This document shows, in pieces, positions 1 through 9,626 of a stretch of 64,000 nucleotides of DNA. Origin of the DNA: Chitinophagales bacterium (GTDB lineage: Bacteria > Bacteroidota > Bacteroidia > Chitinophagales > UBA10324); assembly GCA_019694975.1 (NCBI GenBank), contig JAIBAY010000003.1:372001-436000 (forward strand), given 5' to 3'. Position 1 is the first letter of the stretch; each line of letters starts with the position of its first letter. The translations under genes and the position numbers were made by a program. Under the pieces are notes generated by a model. It ran no database searches. It was not told where the DNA came from and worked only from the letters and a program-made list of their open reading frames with translations.

Positions 1-47
1 CAATAGATGGAGATAATACGTATCAGGTGAAATTTACAAAGGACTGA
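1..47 (+). CDS. C-terminal end of an unidentified protein (partial)
   Basis: The third forward frame is open from the left edge and ends at a TGA at 45-47, giving the tail IDGDNTYQVKFTKD. This could be the last residues of a gene that begins before the window. The residue mix (charged, alternating hydrophobic) looks like a real beta-strand terminus, but 14 residues cannot identify a family. The next gene is on the opposite strand and converges on it from about 170 bases away. It could equally be chance read-through. Confidence 0.35.
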   Translation, partial: IDGDNTYQVKFTKD

Positions 48-218
48 AAGTGTAGTAATCAACTCTGCTCAAACACGAATCTTGGATTGCTGAACAGCGC
101 AGGATTCGGTAATGGTGCGAAAAATAGTTGGTGATTTTAGCAATGAAAAATTCACTTTCAAGCATTGCAGTGAATACAGTGATGCATGCTTCATCAACAG
201 TAATTTTGTGGCCAGGCG

Positions 219-1109
219 CTATGTTGCCAGCAGCACCTTCCATGCAGCCGGCAGGTTTCCTTCCTCCAGGAATTGCCGGGCCAGCAGATGCCGGTGATAC
301 TCCAGTGATTCTTCATCATTGCTGAATCGTTCATTCAATTCATCTGCAGCATCCTTTATATCTACGGAAGCCAGCTCATCTTTGCCGGGGATCCGTTCAG
401 CGTTTCCCAATTGGCCGAGATTGTTGCCAGTAAGCACTTTACTTAACCGGATGAAGCCGGGCAGCTGATCAATGCCAATAGCGGGTTTTGTATTCGGTTT
501 ATGCACTTCAAATAATGCAGCACCCGAAGCGCGAACATAAAAGTCGCCTCCGAGCCGTGCAACCAGGTCTATTTTATGCTGATCAATGCGTGATTGATCA
601 TTCAATACCGATTCGTTGATGTGCATCAATAAGATTTCGCAAATGATCAGATTTGCTGCACCACCCTGATCGCCCATTGGTTTCACTTCAATTACGCTGC
701 ATTCAAATTGCACCGGCGATTCTTTAACACGAAAAGGTTTTATTCTTTCAGATGGAATAGCCGTAAAACCAGCTTTTTCAAATTCATTTACTCCTCTTTC
801 AAACTCAACACTGGATAAGGAAGTCTGATGTACCATGTCATAATTCACGGTATTAATCACCACTTCCGGCACTTCCAGCACATTGTCGAGGGTATGCTTG
901 GTGGTATTATCACGAACACGGCGCGCAGGAGAAAAGACAAGAACCGGCGGATTGCTTCCAAAAGCATTAAAAAAACTGAATGGTGCGAGATTAGGTTTCC
1001 CTTCCCTGTCCACCGTGCTTGCAAAAGCAATGGGCCGCGGTGCTATGGAAGATAACATGTAAGCATGCAGCTGGGCGACAGAAATATCCTTTGGATTTAT
1101 GGTTATCAT
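219..1109 (-). CDS. flavin reductase family protein
   Basis: A 296-residue protein starting at ATG. The N-terminal half matches the flavin reductase-like FMN-binding barrel (DIM6/NTAB type): residues about 20-60 contain SSIAPRPIAFAST followed by NLAPFSFFNAF, the usual flavin-contacting stretch of this family. Family members bind FMN or FAD and use NAD(P)H, supplying reduced flavin to oxygenases or acting as stand-alone oxidoreductases; the substrate here cannot be read from sequence. The C-terminal 90 residues are charged and not part of the core fold. It lies downstream of, and on the same strand as, the YCF48-like lipoprotein and the aminotransferase, with a 99-base gap, so co-transcription is possible but not shown. 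Confidence 0.85.
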   Translation of the reverse strand: MITINPKDISVAQLHAYMLSSIAPRPIAFASTVDREGKPNLAPFSFFNAFGSNPPVLVFSPARRVRDNTTKHTLDNVLEVPEVVINTVNYDMVHQTSLSSVEFERGVNEFEKAGFTAIPSERIKPFRVKESPVQFECSVIEVKPMGDQGGAANLIICEILLMHINESVLNDQSRIDQHKIDLVARLGGDFYVRASGAALFEVHKPNTKPAIGIDQLPGFIRLSKVLTGNNLGQLGNAERIPGKDELASVDIKDAADELNERFSNDEESLEYHRHLLARQFLEEGNLPAAWKVLLAT

Positions 1110-1208
1110 ACTGTGTAAATTGAAGTTAGCTGAATGAATTTTTGTGTATGATCTGAAATTCTGTTTTTTTGGAACGGGTAGCCTCCATGTAATGATTGCT
1201 ACAACGCA

Positions 1209-2189
1209 TCATTCAAGAAATCTGTAAATACTGCCGCCTTCACCGCACAGATAACCACCGTCCTTTGTCAAAAAAATGCCATGCAAATCAATGGCTGGCG
1301 CATTGGCTACATGTTCCCAGTTTGCTCCGGCATCTGTTGTCTTTAAAAAACAACCCTTCTCCCCGATGACATACCCCGTGGTGGCATTCCTGAAAACAAT
1401 CTGTTCAAGGTGCCAGGTGTCCTGCAAGAGGTTATTCCCGTTCCGGAGCATCTCCCATGTATTGCCTCCGTCTTCTGTCTTAATTATAGTTCCTTCATAG
1501 CCTGCCGAATAGCCTGTCATCGGATCAGTGAAAACAACGGATTGAAAAAAATCGCCCTTCGCCGTCGTGAGTTGCCATACAGCGCCACCATCAGTAGTTT
1601 TGAAAATTGCTCCGTATCCGGCAACAAAACCGGTTAGTTCATCGGTAAAAAAGAGGCTGCGGAATTCCTGCGGAAAGGTATCAATCTGCCAATGGTTTCC
1701 GCCATCGGAGGTGGAATAGATATATCCCGTTTTGTATCCGTCACCTCCACAACAAAATGCTTTTTGTGGCGTCAGTATCAATACATCATGCAAGGGCTGA
1801 TAACGGGGCGACTGATACAGACTCCAGTATTCTCCGGCATTAGTGGTTTTATAAATCTTGCCATCGACGCCAACGGTGAAGCCGGTATCAGCAGCATAAA
1901 AATCCTGCTTGTATAAAGCTTTTCCGAGGTGCTCACCTTGTGAAAACCAGGTGTTACCCCTGTCGGTGGTCTTTAGTATATTCCCTTCTACGTAACGTTC
2001 CCCGCCGCAGGCATAACCTGTTGAGTCATTCACAAAATAAATATCCCTCAGATCTTTGGATATACCTGAATGCAACTCAGTAAATATGAATGTGGCAGCT
2101 TCCTTCCGGCACGATGAATGAATGATAGAAAGTATTCCGAAGAAGAAAATTGTAACTGCACAGTTTCGAAAGCGTGGAAGAAAATTCAT
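1209..2189 (-). CDS. YCF48/BNR-repeat lipoprotein
   Basis: A 326-residue exported protein. The N-terminus is a lipoprotein signal peptide with cleavage before Cys27 (context IIHSSC), so it is probably anchored to a membrane facing the periplasm or surface. The rest is a run of repeats about 45 residues long, each ending in a T-x-D/N-x-G-x-x-W motif: TTDRGNTW, TTNAGEYW, TSDGGNHW, TTDGGAVW, TEDGGNTW and TTDAGANW. That pattern is typical of YCF48/photosystem II assembly-factor-like and BNR beta-propellers; six repeats would make a closed propeller. In Bacteroidota such proteins are common and of unknown function, with binding or scaffolding likely. The ATG lies 12 bases after the end of the aminotransferase gene, suggesting one transcript. 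Confidence 0.85.
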   Translation of the reverse strand: MNFLPRFRNCAVTIFFFGILSIIHSSCRKEAATFIFTELHSGISKDLRDIYFVNDSTGYACGGERYVEGNILKTTDRGNTWFSQGEHLGKALYKQDFYAADTGFTVGVDGKIYKTTNAGEYWSLYQSPRYQPLHDVLILTPQKAFCCGGDGYKTGYIYSTSDGGNHWQIDTFPQEFRSLFFTDELTGFVAGYGAIFKTTDGGAVWQLTTAKGDFFQSVVFTDPMTGYSAGYEGTIIKTEDGGNTWEMLRNGNNLLQDTWHLEQIVFRNATTGYVIGEKGCFLKTTDAGANWEHVANAPAIDLHGIFLTKDGGYLCGEGGSIYRFLE

Positions 2190-2201
2190 GCTGCACTTGC
2201 C

Positions 2202-3398
2202 TTATGATTCACTAATTGCTTTATCAATAGCCTGTACTATCAGGTTACACGCCAAAACTATTTCTGCATCGGAGATGGTTAATGGTGGTGCCAGGCGCAG
2301 GCAGTGCCCGGCAAATAAAAACCAGTCGGTGATTATGCCGGCTGCAATACAGTTTGCGATCACTTTTTTGCAAAATTGCTCATCACTGAATTCAACTGCC
2401 ATCAGCAAGCCCGCACTTCTGAATGCCTTGATGGCAGCATGTACCAATTGCTTTTCAAACAGGCTCCGGCGGTGTTCCACACCGTTCATCAGGTTTTCGT
2501 TCAGCAGCACTTCCAGGGCTGCCTTACCTGCTGCGCAGGAAACCGGATGACCGCCGAATGTGGTGAGATGACCAAGAACAGGATCATGTGTCAGCACCTG
2601 CATATTTGAAGCAGATGATATAAATGCACCTAAAGGCATTCCACCGCCAAAAGCTTTTGCCGTCAACAGTATATCAGGAATAACACCGTAATGTTCGAAA
2701 CAGAACAAGGAACCTGTACGGCCCATACCGGTCTGTATTTCATCAAATATCAAGAGCGCTCCGGTTTCATCGCATCGCGATCTGACACGTTGCAGAAAAT
2801 CATCTGTTGGAAGCACCACGCCTGCTTCTGCCTGCACTGGCTCCATTACCAAGGCGGCAGTGTCGGCAGTAATAAACTCAAGGCCTTTCCGGTCATTAAA
2901 CTGCAGTATTATGTTGCCCGGCAACAGTGGCCTGTAAGCCTGTTTCCAATATTCACTTCCCATGATGCTGAGCGCACCGTGTGTATGCCCATGATAACTG
3001 TTTCGAAACGAAATAAAAGAAGATCTTCCGGTCAGCCGTTTAGCAAGTTTCATGGCACCTTCTGTTGCTTCGGTGCCCGAGTTGGTGAAATAGACTGCAT
3101 TCAGTTGTTCCGGCAGTTTTGACACAATCAGGCTGGCATAATGCACTTGCGGCGACTGCACATATTCGCCATACACCATCAGGTGCAGGTGCTTTTTCAA
3201 TTGTTCATCTATCGCTGCGAGCACAGCGGGATGACGATGACCAATGCTGCTTACACTGATGCCGGAGATAAGGTCAATGTACGCTTTGCCATGAATGTCG
3301 TACAGGTAAATTCCCTCGGCTCTGTCAATCTCCAGCATCATCGGTACATCAGAAGTCTGTGCAAGATGCCTGAGAAACAGTTGGCGGTTGGAAAGCAT
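2202..3398 (-). CDS. class III PLP-dependent aminotransferase
   Basis: A 398-residue protein of the acetylornithine/ornithine/GABA aminotransferase family. Visible landmarks, in order, are the substrate-side motif GISVSSIGHRHP, the phosphate-binding NSGTEATEGAMKLAK, the YHGHTHG loop, the cofactor-ring Asp in LLIFDEIQTGMGRTG, and the PLP Schiff-base lysine in LLTAKAFGGGMPLG. All catalytic elements are present and the length is normal. Family enzymes transfer an omega- or alpha-amino group to 2-oxoglutarate in the cytoplasm. No arginine, lysine or GABA genes lie nearby, so the substrate is uncertain; acetylornithine, ornithine and lysine-type activities all remain possible. It heads a likely operon with the lipoprotein downstream. 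Confidence 0.88.
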   Translation of the reverse strand: MLSNRQLFLRHLAQTSDVPMMLEIDRAEGIYLYDIHGKAYIDLISGISVSSIGHRHPAVLAAIDEQLKKHLHLMVYGEYVQSPQVHYASLIVSKLPEQLNAVYFTNSGTEATEGAMKLAKRLTGRSSFISFRNSYHGHTHGALSIMGSEYWKQAYRPLLPGNIILQFNDRKGLEFITADTAALVMEPVQAEAGVVLPTDDFLQRVRSRCDETGALLIFDEIQTGMGRTGSLFCFEHYGVIPDILLTAKAFGGGMPLGAFISSASNMQVLTHDPVLGHLTTFGGHPVSCAAGKAALEVLLNENLMNGVEHRRSLFEKQLVHAAIKAFRSAGLLMAVEFSDEQFCKKVIANCIAAGIITDWFLFAGHCLRLAPPLTISDAEIVLACNLIVQAIDKAISES

Positions 3399-3483
3399 GG
3401 AATCGGAAAAGGATGATTTATTGACAGCAAAATACGCCGATTAATAATTTACTTCCATTTTTGCGGATGCAAAATGCAATCTA

Positions 3484-3987
3484 TTGAAAAACCTCGTGAA
3501 GACACTCCATTTCATTAGCTGCCCAATAATCAAAGAAAAAAATAGCCGGCATCTGCTGCTTGTGAGCCTGCGTCAGAAAGTGTGGAACCCTGTTTTTCTG
3601 ACAGGAACCATCACCTTTATCTGCTCCATGCTTTTCAGGGGATTTCTGGACGCATCCATTGCAGTTTGGCCCCTTGCATTTTCAACGATCCTGCTGTTTT
3701 CCGGTATATGGATTTTATCCTCCAACGGCTTGCTGGTATTTGATATGGCTGATTCCAATTGCTACTGCATCTATAAGCACCTTGGTTACCTGCAGAAAAG
3801 CTATGCTTATCCGATAACTTCTATTGATAAAATTTTACTGGAGAAAACGAACTTAGGCCGGTTCAGCGTGCTATTGATAAAAGATGATGGTTCCAGGGTA
3901 AAAGTTATGGTATCGGCGGATGAACAACAGTTGCTTAATGCGGCGCGTGAAATTTCCGGGTTTCTCAGGATTCCATTGGATGCTTAA
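3484..3987 (+). CDS. small membrane protein of unknown function
   Basis: A 167-residue protein not assigned to a named family. The only in-frame start that keeps the N-terminus is TTG at 3484; the two nearby ATGs at 3467 and 3474 are in other frames. Two hydrophobic segments at about residues 37-53 and 58-80 form a membrane hairpin. They are followed by a soluble domain of beta character (residues 85-165) containing YPITSIDKILLEK and VSADEQQQLL-type segments, reminiscent of PH-like or bPH2 membrane proteins. That resemblance is only an impression. It is divergent from the aminotransferase gene, with 85 bases between them. Confidence 0.6.
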   Translation: MKNLVKTLHFISCPIIKEKNSRHLLLVSLRQKVWNPVFLTGTITFICSMLFRGFLDASIAVWPLAFSTILLFSGIWILSSNGLLVFDMADSNCYCIYKHLGYLQKSYAYPITSIDKILLEKTNLGRFSVLLIKDDGSRVKVMVSADEQQLLNAAREISGFLRIPLDA

Positions 3988-4026
3988 ACAAAAATGCATG
4001 CTGTGGTAATATTACTGCCGCTGAAT

Positions 4027-4056
4027 TTTGCTTTTTTGCCAAAACGATTACTTTTG
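4027..4056 (+). promoter_or_regulatory. Bacteroidota-type promoter of tRNA-Phe
   Basis: TTTG at 4027-4030 and a perfect TAnnTTTG box (TACTTTTG) at 4049-4056 are separated by 18 bases. This is the -33/-7 arrangement recognised by the Bacteroidota housekeeping sigma factor. Transcription would begin near 4062, leaving a short leader before the tRNA at 4109. Confidence 0.75.
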
Positions 4057-4108
4057 CAGTCCTTTCAAAAATTCGGGCGTTTGATGTTAGCGGTGGCTGC
4101 AAAAATTT

Positions 4109-4181
<73 letters not shown>

Positions 4182-4192
4182 CATGCTGGTTT

Positions 4193-4226
4193 AAAAGCGT
4201 TTCTGAAAAGAAGCGCTTTTTTATTT
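4193..4226 (+). terminator. intrinsic terminator of tRNA-Phe
   Basis: AAAAGCGTTTC and GAAGCGCTTTT can pair over about 11 bases (one T-G) around a six-base loop. A run of T residues follows. It begins 12 bases after the tRNA end. Confidence 0.75.
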
Positions 4227-4227
4227 T

Positions 4228-4355
4228 GAAGCTATCTCAAAATACCTGGAGTTATCCTGTCCCGATTAATCAGGATCAGGATCTCTTCAATTCATTGACA
4301 GATGAAGAAATAAATCCGGCATGACCGCATTGATTGCTCATTTTGAGATAGCTTC
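4228..4355. repeat. 128-bp element with perfect 16-bp terminal inverted repeats
   Basis: GAAGCTATCTCAAAAT at 4228-4243 is repeated as its exact reverse complement at 4340-4355. Pairing stops abruptly outside both arms. The 96 bases between contain no gene. The layout and the arm sequence resemble the ends of a small non-autonomous transposable element (MITE) or an insertion-sequence remnant. No convincing target-site duplication is visible in the flanks, so decay or a simple large stem-loop are alternatives. It lies immediately downstream of the tRNA-Phe terminator. Confidence 0.55.
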
Positions 4356-4460
4356 TAATTATATGAGCTGAGCATCCCGACTTTTAAAACGAGTTGATGG
4401 AATATTGACATCGATGCTTGCATTTTCCAGGATGGCTGATTCCTTTTTATGCGACTAACT

Positions 4461-5123
4461 TCAGCTTTCCGATTGTATTTTCCCCTTCTGTTGCTTTTCA
4501 TAATAACTACAATACTGAGATATTCCGCAGGCATTGCACTTCGGGGTACGGGCAAGGCATACGTACCTTCCATGCAATATTAACCAATGATGAGCGAGAG
4601 AGATTTTATCTTTCGGGATGTGCTTTATGAGTTGCATTTCAGCCTGTTGGGGATTTTTTGCCCTTTTAGTCAGTCCCAATCGTGCCGAGACTCTGAAAAC
4701 ATGCGTATCAACGGCCATCTTAGGCTGATTGAAAATACAGGATGCAATCACATTAGCTGTTTTGCGTCCGACGCCCGGCAGTTGCTGAAGCAGGTCAACG
4801 TCGGCCGGCACTTCACCGTTGAATTTTTCCATGAGCATGCGTGCCATGCCGGCCAGGTGCCTGGATTTATTATTGGGATAACTTATGCTCTTAATAAACG
4901 GGTAGACCTCTGTTTCATTTGAACCGGCAAGCGAAGCCGGATCAGGGAAACGCCTGAAGAAGGCAGGTGTGGTCTGATTAACCCGCTTATCCGTGCATTG
5001 AGCCGAAAGAATCACGGCGACCAGCAACTGATACGGCGAATCATATTCGAGTTCTGTTGCAGCATCAGGAGCATGTAATTCGAAGTAAGCCAGCACACCG
5101 GCATAACGTTCCTTTAAAGTCAT
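4461..5123 (-). CDS. nth: endonuclease III (DNA glycosylase/AP lyase)
   Basis: A 220-residue base-excision repair enzyme that removes oxidised pyrimidines and cleaves the DNA at the resulting abasic site. The helix-hairpin-helix LPGVGRKTAN carries the catalytic lysine (about Lys121), and the activating aspartate is in VDTHVFR (about Asp139). The C-terminal iron-sulfur loop is intact with spacing C-x6-C-x2-C-x5-C (CLARTPKCNACGISQYC). The length is normal for Nth. An upstream in-frame TTG at 5129 exists, but the ATG at 5123 is preferred. It is a single gene on this strand; the small gene upstream belongs to the sigma-factor pair. Confidence 0.96.
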   Translation of the reverse strand: MTLKERYAGVLAYFELHAPDAATELEYDSPYQLLVAVILSAQCTDKRVNQTTPAFFRRFPDPASLAGSNETEVYPFIKSISYPNNKSRHLAGMARMLMEKFNGEVPADVDLLQQLPGVGRKTANVIASCIFNQPKMAVDTHVFRVSARLGLTKRAKNPQQAEMQLIKHIPKDKISLAHHWLILHGRYVCLARTPKCNACGISQYCSYYEKQQKGKIQSES

Positions 5124-5393
5124 GATCAAAGGTAAGCCCTGCCTGTGAGGATAATAAATTTAGACTCCGGTAATTCAATCGGTAAATCCTATAATGCTAT
5201 CATGAAAAACTGCAATGGGTTGGCCCGATATGGCTGAAAAAGCAATTGATTCATAAAACAAACTGCACTTCAACGGTAGCGATAAACCCGGCTAAATTTT
5301 GAGATGTACAATGTGGGTTAAGCAGGATGAACCTGTGATTCAGAAAGTCAGCTGCGTGGTTATGCCAAACCCTGATTTACCGGCAATTACTTA

Positions 5394-5639
5394 TCAGACA
5401 GGACTTGCCTCATGCGCTGTTTCCCTGCTGAAATCAAGAATGATATTCACTGATGATTCGGCGGGTTCCAAATCAACGGTATCCAGCAAATTGAAGGTTT
5501 CCGTGAATTGCTGTAAAAGCCGTGCAGCAGAAGAATCCTCTTTTATCCATTGCCTGATGGCAATTTCTTCCTGTGGACTGGTTTCCCTGTAAAGAAATCG
5601 GAGGAGGTCATTAGGTGTAAAGTTGTTTGTCATAGGCAT
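5394..5639 (-). CDS. small protein downstream of ECF sigma factor (anti-sigma-like N-terminus)
   Basis: A protein of about 81 residues starting at ATG 5639 (a second ATG is at 5633; longer upstream reading gives an implausible N-terminus). It reads NDLLRFLYRETSPQEEIAIRQW followed by an amphipathic stretch. That layout resembles the short zinc-less anti-sigma domain at the start of Bacteroidota regulators, where helices sense or bind the sigma factor. No transmembrane helix follows, so it would be a soluble, free-standing version. It sits 152 bases downstream of the sigma gene on the same strand, which supports a regulatory partnership. The function is inferred from position and a weak pattern. 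Confidence 0.7.
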   Translation of the reverse strand: MPMTNNFTPNDLLRFLYRETSPQEEIAIRQWIKEDSSAARLLQQFTETFNLLDTVDLEPAESSVNIILDFSRETAHEASPV

Positions 5640-5791
5640 CTTTAGGTTACGTCCTGTTTTGAAAAGAACACCTAAACAACGCCAAACTTTCAGCATATTG
5701 TATATGCAGGGCTAATTTTTTCCGTCATCCGGTATTGCTGACCTTTCTCCTGACAGGCGAAGGTTACCGGCTCCGTAGCGGAGCATTTCCG

Positions 5792-6370
5792 CTATAAAGC
5801 AATCTGCTTTTCTTTTTGAAGCTTACGCAAATTGATCAGTGCATAACGCATGCGGCCCAGAGCAGTGTTGATACTCACATTCGTAATATCGGCTATCTCT
5901 TTAAAGCTTAAATCGGCGTAATGACGAAGAATGACCACTTCTTTTTGTTCAGCCGGCAAATGATCCACCATTTCCCGCACTTTCTGATGCGACTGCTGCC
6001 GTATCATCATCTTTTCCGGGTTACCATCTGAAAATTGCAGCACATTAAAGATGTCAAACCCATCCGGTGTGGTGATTTGCGGAGTACGCCTGGTTTTCCT
6101 GTAATAATCAATACACAGGTTATGCGCAATACGCATTACCCAGGGTAAGAACTTCCCTTCTTCCTGGTATTGCTGCGCTCTTAACTTTTTCACCACTTTG
6201 ATAAAGGTATCCTGGAAGAGGTCTTCCGCCAGGTATTGATCACGTACAAACATGAAAATGGAAGTGAATACTTTACTTTTGTGCCGCCTGATTAAAATTT
6301 CAAGCGCTTGTTCATTGCCATGCATGTACTGAAGCACAAGGGCTTCATCATTAAGAACCTGAGTTTGCAT
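5792..6370 (-). CDS. ECF-type RNA polymerase sigma factor
   Basis: A 192-residue sigma-70 family protein lacking regions 1 and 3. Region 2 runs from about residue 15 to 85 (ALEILIRRHKSKVF, then DQYLAEDLFQDTFIKV, and the -10-contacting FLPWVMRIAHNLCIDYYRK). Region 4 spans about residues 125-180, with the helix-turn-helix YADLSFKEIADITNVSINTALGRM that reads the -35 element. The start at ATG 6370 aligns with family N-termini; an ATG at 6451 would add 27 unrelated residues. ECF sigmas direct RNA polymerase to a small regulon in response to an envelope or stress cue. The adjoining 81-residue protein is the candidate partner. Confidence 0.9.
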   Translation of the reverse strand: MQTQVLNDEALVLQYMHGNEQALEILIRRHKSKVFTSIFMFVRDQYLAEDLFQDTFIKVVKKLRAQQYQEEGKFLPWVMRIAHNLCIDYYRKTRRTPQITTPDGFDIFNVLQFSDGNPEKMMIRQQSHQKVREMVDHLPAEQKEVVILRHYADLSFKEIADITNVSINTALGRMRYALINLRKLQKEKQIAL

Positions 6371-6789
6371 CTCTACAGTGTTTGATCTCCGGCTGAGCGG
6401 AGTTGTTAAAAATGGCAGCAGTTCTTCATTGAAAACGGCTGAAAAAATCAAAACGTGTAGAGGTCAGGCCAGTAGGATCTGCTATTTAGTTGAATAATCT
6501 GTTTGCCATCCGGTAAGAAGACAAACAATCCGTTTATTGAATGTTAAAATGTATTCCAATTGATTCAGATTCCCGGTTAACAGGCAATACCGCAGGAACA
6601 TAATCCACGGCAATGCGTTGTTTCACATATCACTGCTCATGAGATTTGATAATGGCAGCGATGCTAACTAAGAATGACTGAATGAATTGGTGTAAAATTG
6701 CAACTGATAAAAATCCCTTGTTTTAGTAGTGTAAAACCTGTTGCGATAGAAGATGTAGTTTTAAATTAAAAGGTTGCTTTATTTCAACG
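6371..6789. other. intergenic region between sigma factor and uvrA
   Basis: This is 419 bases between two divergent genes, AT-rich near uvrA. No conserved coding signal, tRNA or strong hairpin is visible. A partial -7 match (GAGATTTG near 6640) has a TTG about 20 bases upstream, but it is 130 bases from uvrA and unconvincing. The promoters of both genes should lie here. Confidence 0.5.
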
Positions 6790-9615
6790 ATGAGTCAAAT
6801 ATCAAATATAAGTTTGGAAAAACCAAATGTGAAAGGGTCAGAAAAATTAATTTTTATAAAAGGCGCCCGCACCCACAATCTGAAAAACATAGATGTCGGC
6901 ATACCTAGAAACAAACTGGTGGTAATTACCGGCGTTTCAGGATCCGGTAAATCGTCACTCACCATTGATACATTGTATGCGGAAGGCCAACGCAGGTATG
7001 TGGAATCACTGTCGGCATATGCAAGGCAGTTTCTGATGCGGATGAACAAGCCGGACGTGGATTATATAAAAGGCATTTGCCCTGCAATTGCCATTGAACA
7101 ACGTGTCGGCACGCGCACTTCCCGGTCCACAGTAGGTTCTCTCACCGAAATTTTTGAATACCTGCGCATCCTGTATGCAAGAGTAGGAAAAACGATTTCA
7201 CCAGTTTCAGGAAAAGAAGTAATCAAGCATGATGTGAGCGATGTGGTGAACTATGTGAATACCCTGCGTAATGGCACCCTTGTTTATGTTGCTATTCCAT
7301 TCCGGAAAATACATCACCGCAGCGTGAAAGAAGAACTGAATGTACTCCTGCAAAAAGGCTTTACACGTTTGAAAATGGATAGCGAGGTGGTGAAAGTAGA
7401 AGATTTCCTTGCGGGGTTAAAAGCAAAGGATGAAGCAAAAGTTGCAGAAAAAATCAATATTATCATTGACCGCATTGCCTGGAAAAAAGAGGACAAGGAC
7501 AACCAGATACGATTAGCTGATTCTGTGCAAACGGCTTTCTTTGAAAGTGAAGGTGACTGCATAATTTATACAGAAGAAGCAGGCGCCATTCCGTTTTCAA
7601 ACCGGTTTGAGCTGGATGGGATGCAGTTTGAAGAACCCACTCCCCAGTTTTTCAGTTTCAATAATCCGTTTGGTGCCTGCAAAACCTGTGAAGGCTTCGG
7701 ATCTGTTATTGGTATTGATGAAGACCTTGTGATTCCCAACAAGAATTTATCAGTGTATGAAGGCGCCATTGCCTGCTGGAAAGGTGAAAAGATGAGTGAA
7801 TGGAATGAGGAAGTCATTAAATATGCCCGCAAATCTGATTTTCCCATTCACCGGCCGTACAAAGATCTGTCTGAAAAGCAAAAACAGCTGTTATGGGAAG
7901 GCAACCAATATTTTCACGGGCTCAACGAATTCTTTAAATACCTCGAAACGCAAACCTATAAGATACAATACCGCGTAATGCTTTCACGCTTTCGGGGCAA
8001 AACATCCTGTCCTGATTGCAAAGGTTCAAGGTTACGAAAAGATGCTTCCTATGTTAAAGTAGGTGGTGCTTCCATTATTGATATCGTGCTCCTGCCGGTT
8101 GCGGATGTGTTTCATCACTTCAGGAACCTGAAATTGTCACCTAAAGAGTATGCCGTATCTAAAAGAATTTTGCTCGAAATCAACAACCGCCTGCAGCTCA
8201 TGATGGAAGTCGGCCTCGGCTACCTCACTTTAAACAGGCTCTCTTCAACCCTCTCCGGCGGAGAGACGCAACGCATTCATCTTACCCGAACGCTGGGAAG
8301 CAACCTGACCAGCTCGCTGTATATTCTTGACGAGCCCAGTGTCGGCCTCCACCCTCGCGATACAGATCAGCTTGTTAAGGTATTACATAAACTGCGCGAC
8401 CTCGGTAATACGGTTATAGTGGTGGAGCATGAAGAAGAAATCATGCGCAACAGTGATCACATCATTGACATGGGGCCGCTTGCCGGTATATATGGCGGAG
8501 AGGTGATTTATAACGGGAGCTATCAGGATATCTTTCAAGACAGCGAAAGCCTGACAGGTAAATACCTTTCCGGCGAGCTGTCCATTCCTGTTCCTGCTCA
8601 ACGACGCAAGTGGATCAATTCATTGCAGCTGACCGGCGCAGCTGAACACAATCTGAAATACATCAATGTAACATTTCCATTGCAGGTTATCACCGTTGTC
8701 AGCGGTGTCAGCGGCTCCGGTAAAACAACGCTCGTCAAAAAGATTCTCTATCCTGCATTACAAAAACTTATCGGAGGTTACGGTGAAAAAGCAGGCCTCT
8801 TTGAGCAACTCACCGGTGACTACAAGATGATTTCACAAGTAGAAATGGTGGATCAAAATCCATTGGGAAAGTCGTCACGCTCCAATCCTGTAACCTATAT
8901 CAAAGCTTACGATGCCATACGCGATTTATATGCCGATCAGCGGGCAGCAAAAATCAAAGGACTGAAGCCGAAGCATTTTTCTTTTAATGTGGAAGGCGGC
9001 CGGTGTGAGGTATGCAAAGGCGAAGGTGAAATTATCGTGGAGATGCAATTCCTGGCAGATGTGCACCTGCTGTGTGAAGAATGCGGCGGTAAACGCTTTA
9101 AGGAGGAGGTGCTGGAAGTGAACTACAAAGAAAAAAATATTGCTGATGTTCTCTCCATGAGCGTTACGGAAGCAATCGAATTTTTTTGGGAAGAAGAAGA
9201 TATCGTCAAGCGTTTGCAACCGCTCGCTGACGTGGGGTTGGGTTACGTTAAACTGGGACAGTCATCCAGCACACTCAGCGGCGGCGAAGCACAACGGGTT
9301 AAGCTTGCATCATTCCTTGGAAAGGGAAATTCGTCAAAACCGGTGCTGTTTATTTTTGATGAACCCACAACCGGACTTCACTTCCATGACATCAGCAAAC
9401 TGCTGCGGTCATTCGAGATGCTGATTGAAAATAATCACACCGTCCTGATTATTGAGCATAATATGGAAGTAATAAAATGCGCGGATTATGTGATTGATCT
9501 CGGACCGGAAGGCGGCCTGCAGGGCGGGAACCTGGTCTACCAGGGCACACCGGAAGGACTGGCGGCGGTCAAACAATCCTGGACAGGCCGGTTTCTGAAA
9601 AAGCACCTACGGTAA
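6790..9615 (+). CDS. uvrA: excinuclease ABC subunit A
   Basis: A 941-residue damage-recognition ATPase of nucleotide excision repair, acting as a dimer with UvrB on DNA. Two ABC modules are present. The first Walker [10 protein letters not shown], starts near residue 48, with its signature LSGGETQR near 488. The second Walker [10 protein letters not shown], is near 639, with LSGGEAQR near 829. Walker B sequences are [10 protein letters not shown] and [10 protein letters not shown]. Zinc-module cysteines are visible as [25 protein letters not shown] and CEECGGKR. The length is typical and all motifs are intact. It converges on the endonuclease IV gene with 11 bases between stops. Confidence 0.98.
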   Translation: MSQISNISLEKPNVKGSEKLIFIKGARTHNLKNIDVGIPRNKLVVITGVSGSGKSSLTIDTLYAEGQRRYVESLSAYARQFLMRMNKPDVDYIKGICPAIAIEQRVGTRTSRSTVGSLTEIFEYLRILYARVGKTISPVSGKEVIKHDVSDVVNYVNTLRNGTLVYVAIPFRKIHHRSVKEELNVLLQKGFTRLKMDSEVVKVEDFLAGLKAKDEAKVAEKINIIIDRIAWKKEDKDNQIRLADSVQTAFFESEGDCIIYTEEAGAIPFSNRFELDGMQFEEPTPQFFSFNNPFGACKTCEGFGSVIGIDEDLVIPNKNLSVYEGAIACWKGEKMSEWNEEVIKYARKSDFPIHRPYKDLSEKQKQLLWEGNQYFHGLNEFFKYLETQTYKIQYRVMLSRFRGKTSCPDCKGSRLRKDASYVKVGGASIIDIVLLPVADVFHHFRNLKLSPKEYAVSKRILLEINNRLQLMMEVGLGYLTLNRLSSTLSGGETQRIHLTRTLGSNLTSSLYILDEPSVGLHPRDTDQLVKVLHKLRDLGNTVIVVEHEEEIMRNSDHIIDMGPLAGIYGGEVIYNGSYQDIFQDSESLTGKYLSGELSIPVPAQRRKWINSLQLTGAAEHNLKYINVTFPLQVITVVSGVSGSGKTTLVKKILYPALQKLIGGYGEKAGLFEQLTGDYKMISQVEMVDQNPLGKSSRSNPVTYIKAYDAIRDLYADQRAAKIKGLKPKHFSFNVEGGRCEVCKGEGEIIVEMQFLADVHLLCEECGGKRFKEEVLEVNYKEKNIADVLSMSVTEAIEFFWEEEDIVKRLQPLADVGLGYVKLGQSSSTLSGGEAQRVKLASFLGKGNSSKPVLFIFDEPTTGLHFHDISKLLRSFEMLIENNHTVLIIEHNMEVIKCADYVIDLGPEGGLQGGNLVYQGTPEGLAAVKQSWTGRFLKKHLR

Positions 9616-9626
9616 ATGCATGCAGC

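Noticed and set aside
34-243. Short minus-strand frame near the left edge
   Set aside because: It overlaps the end of the flavin reductase gene in another frame, with low-quality composition.
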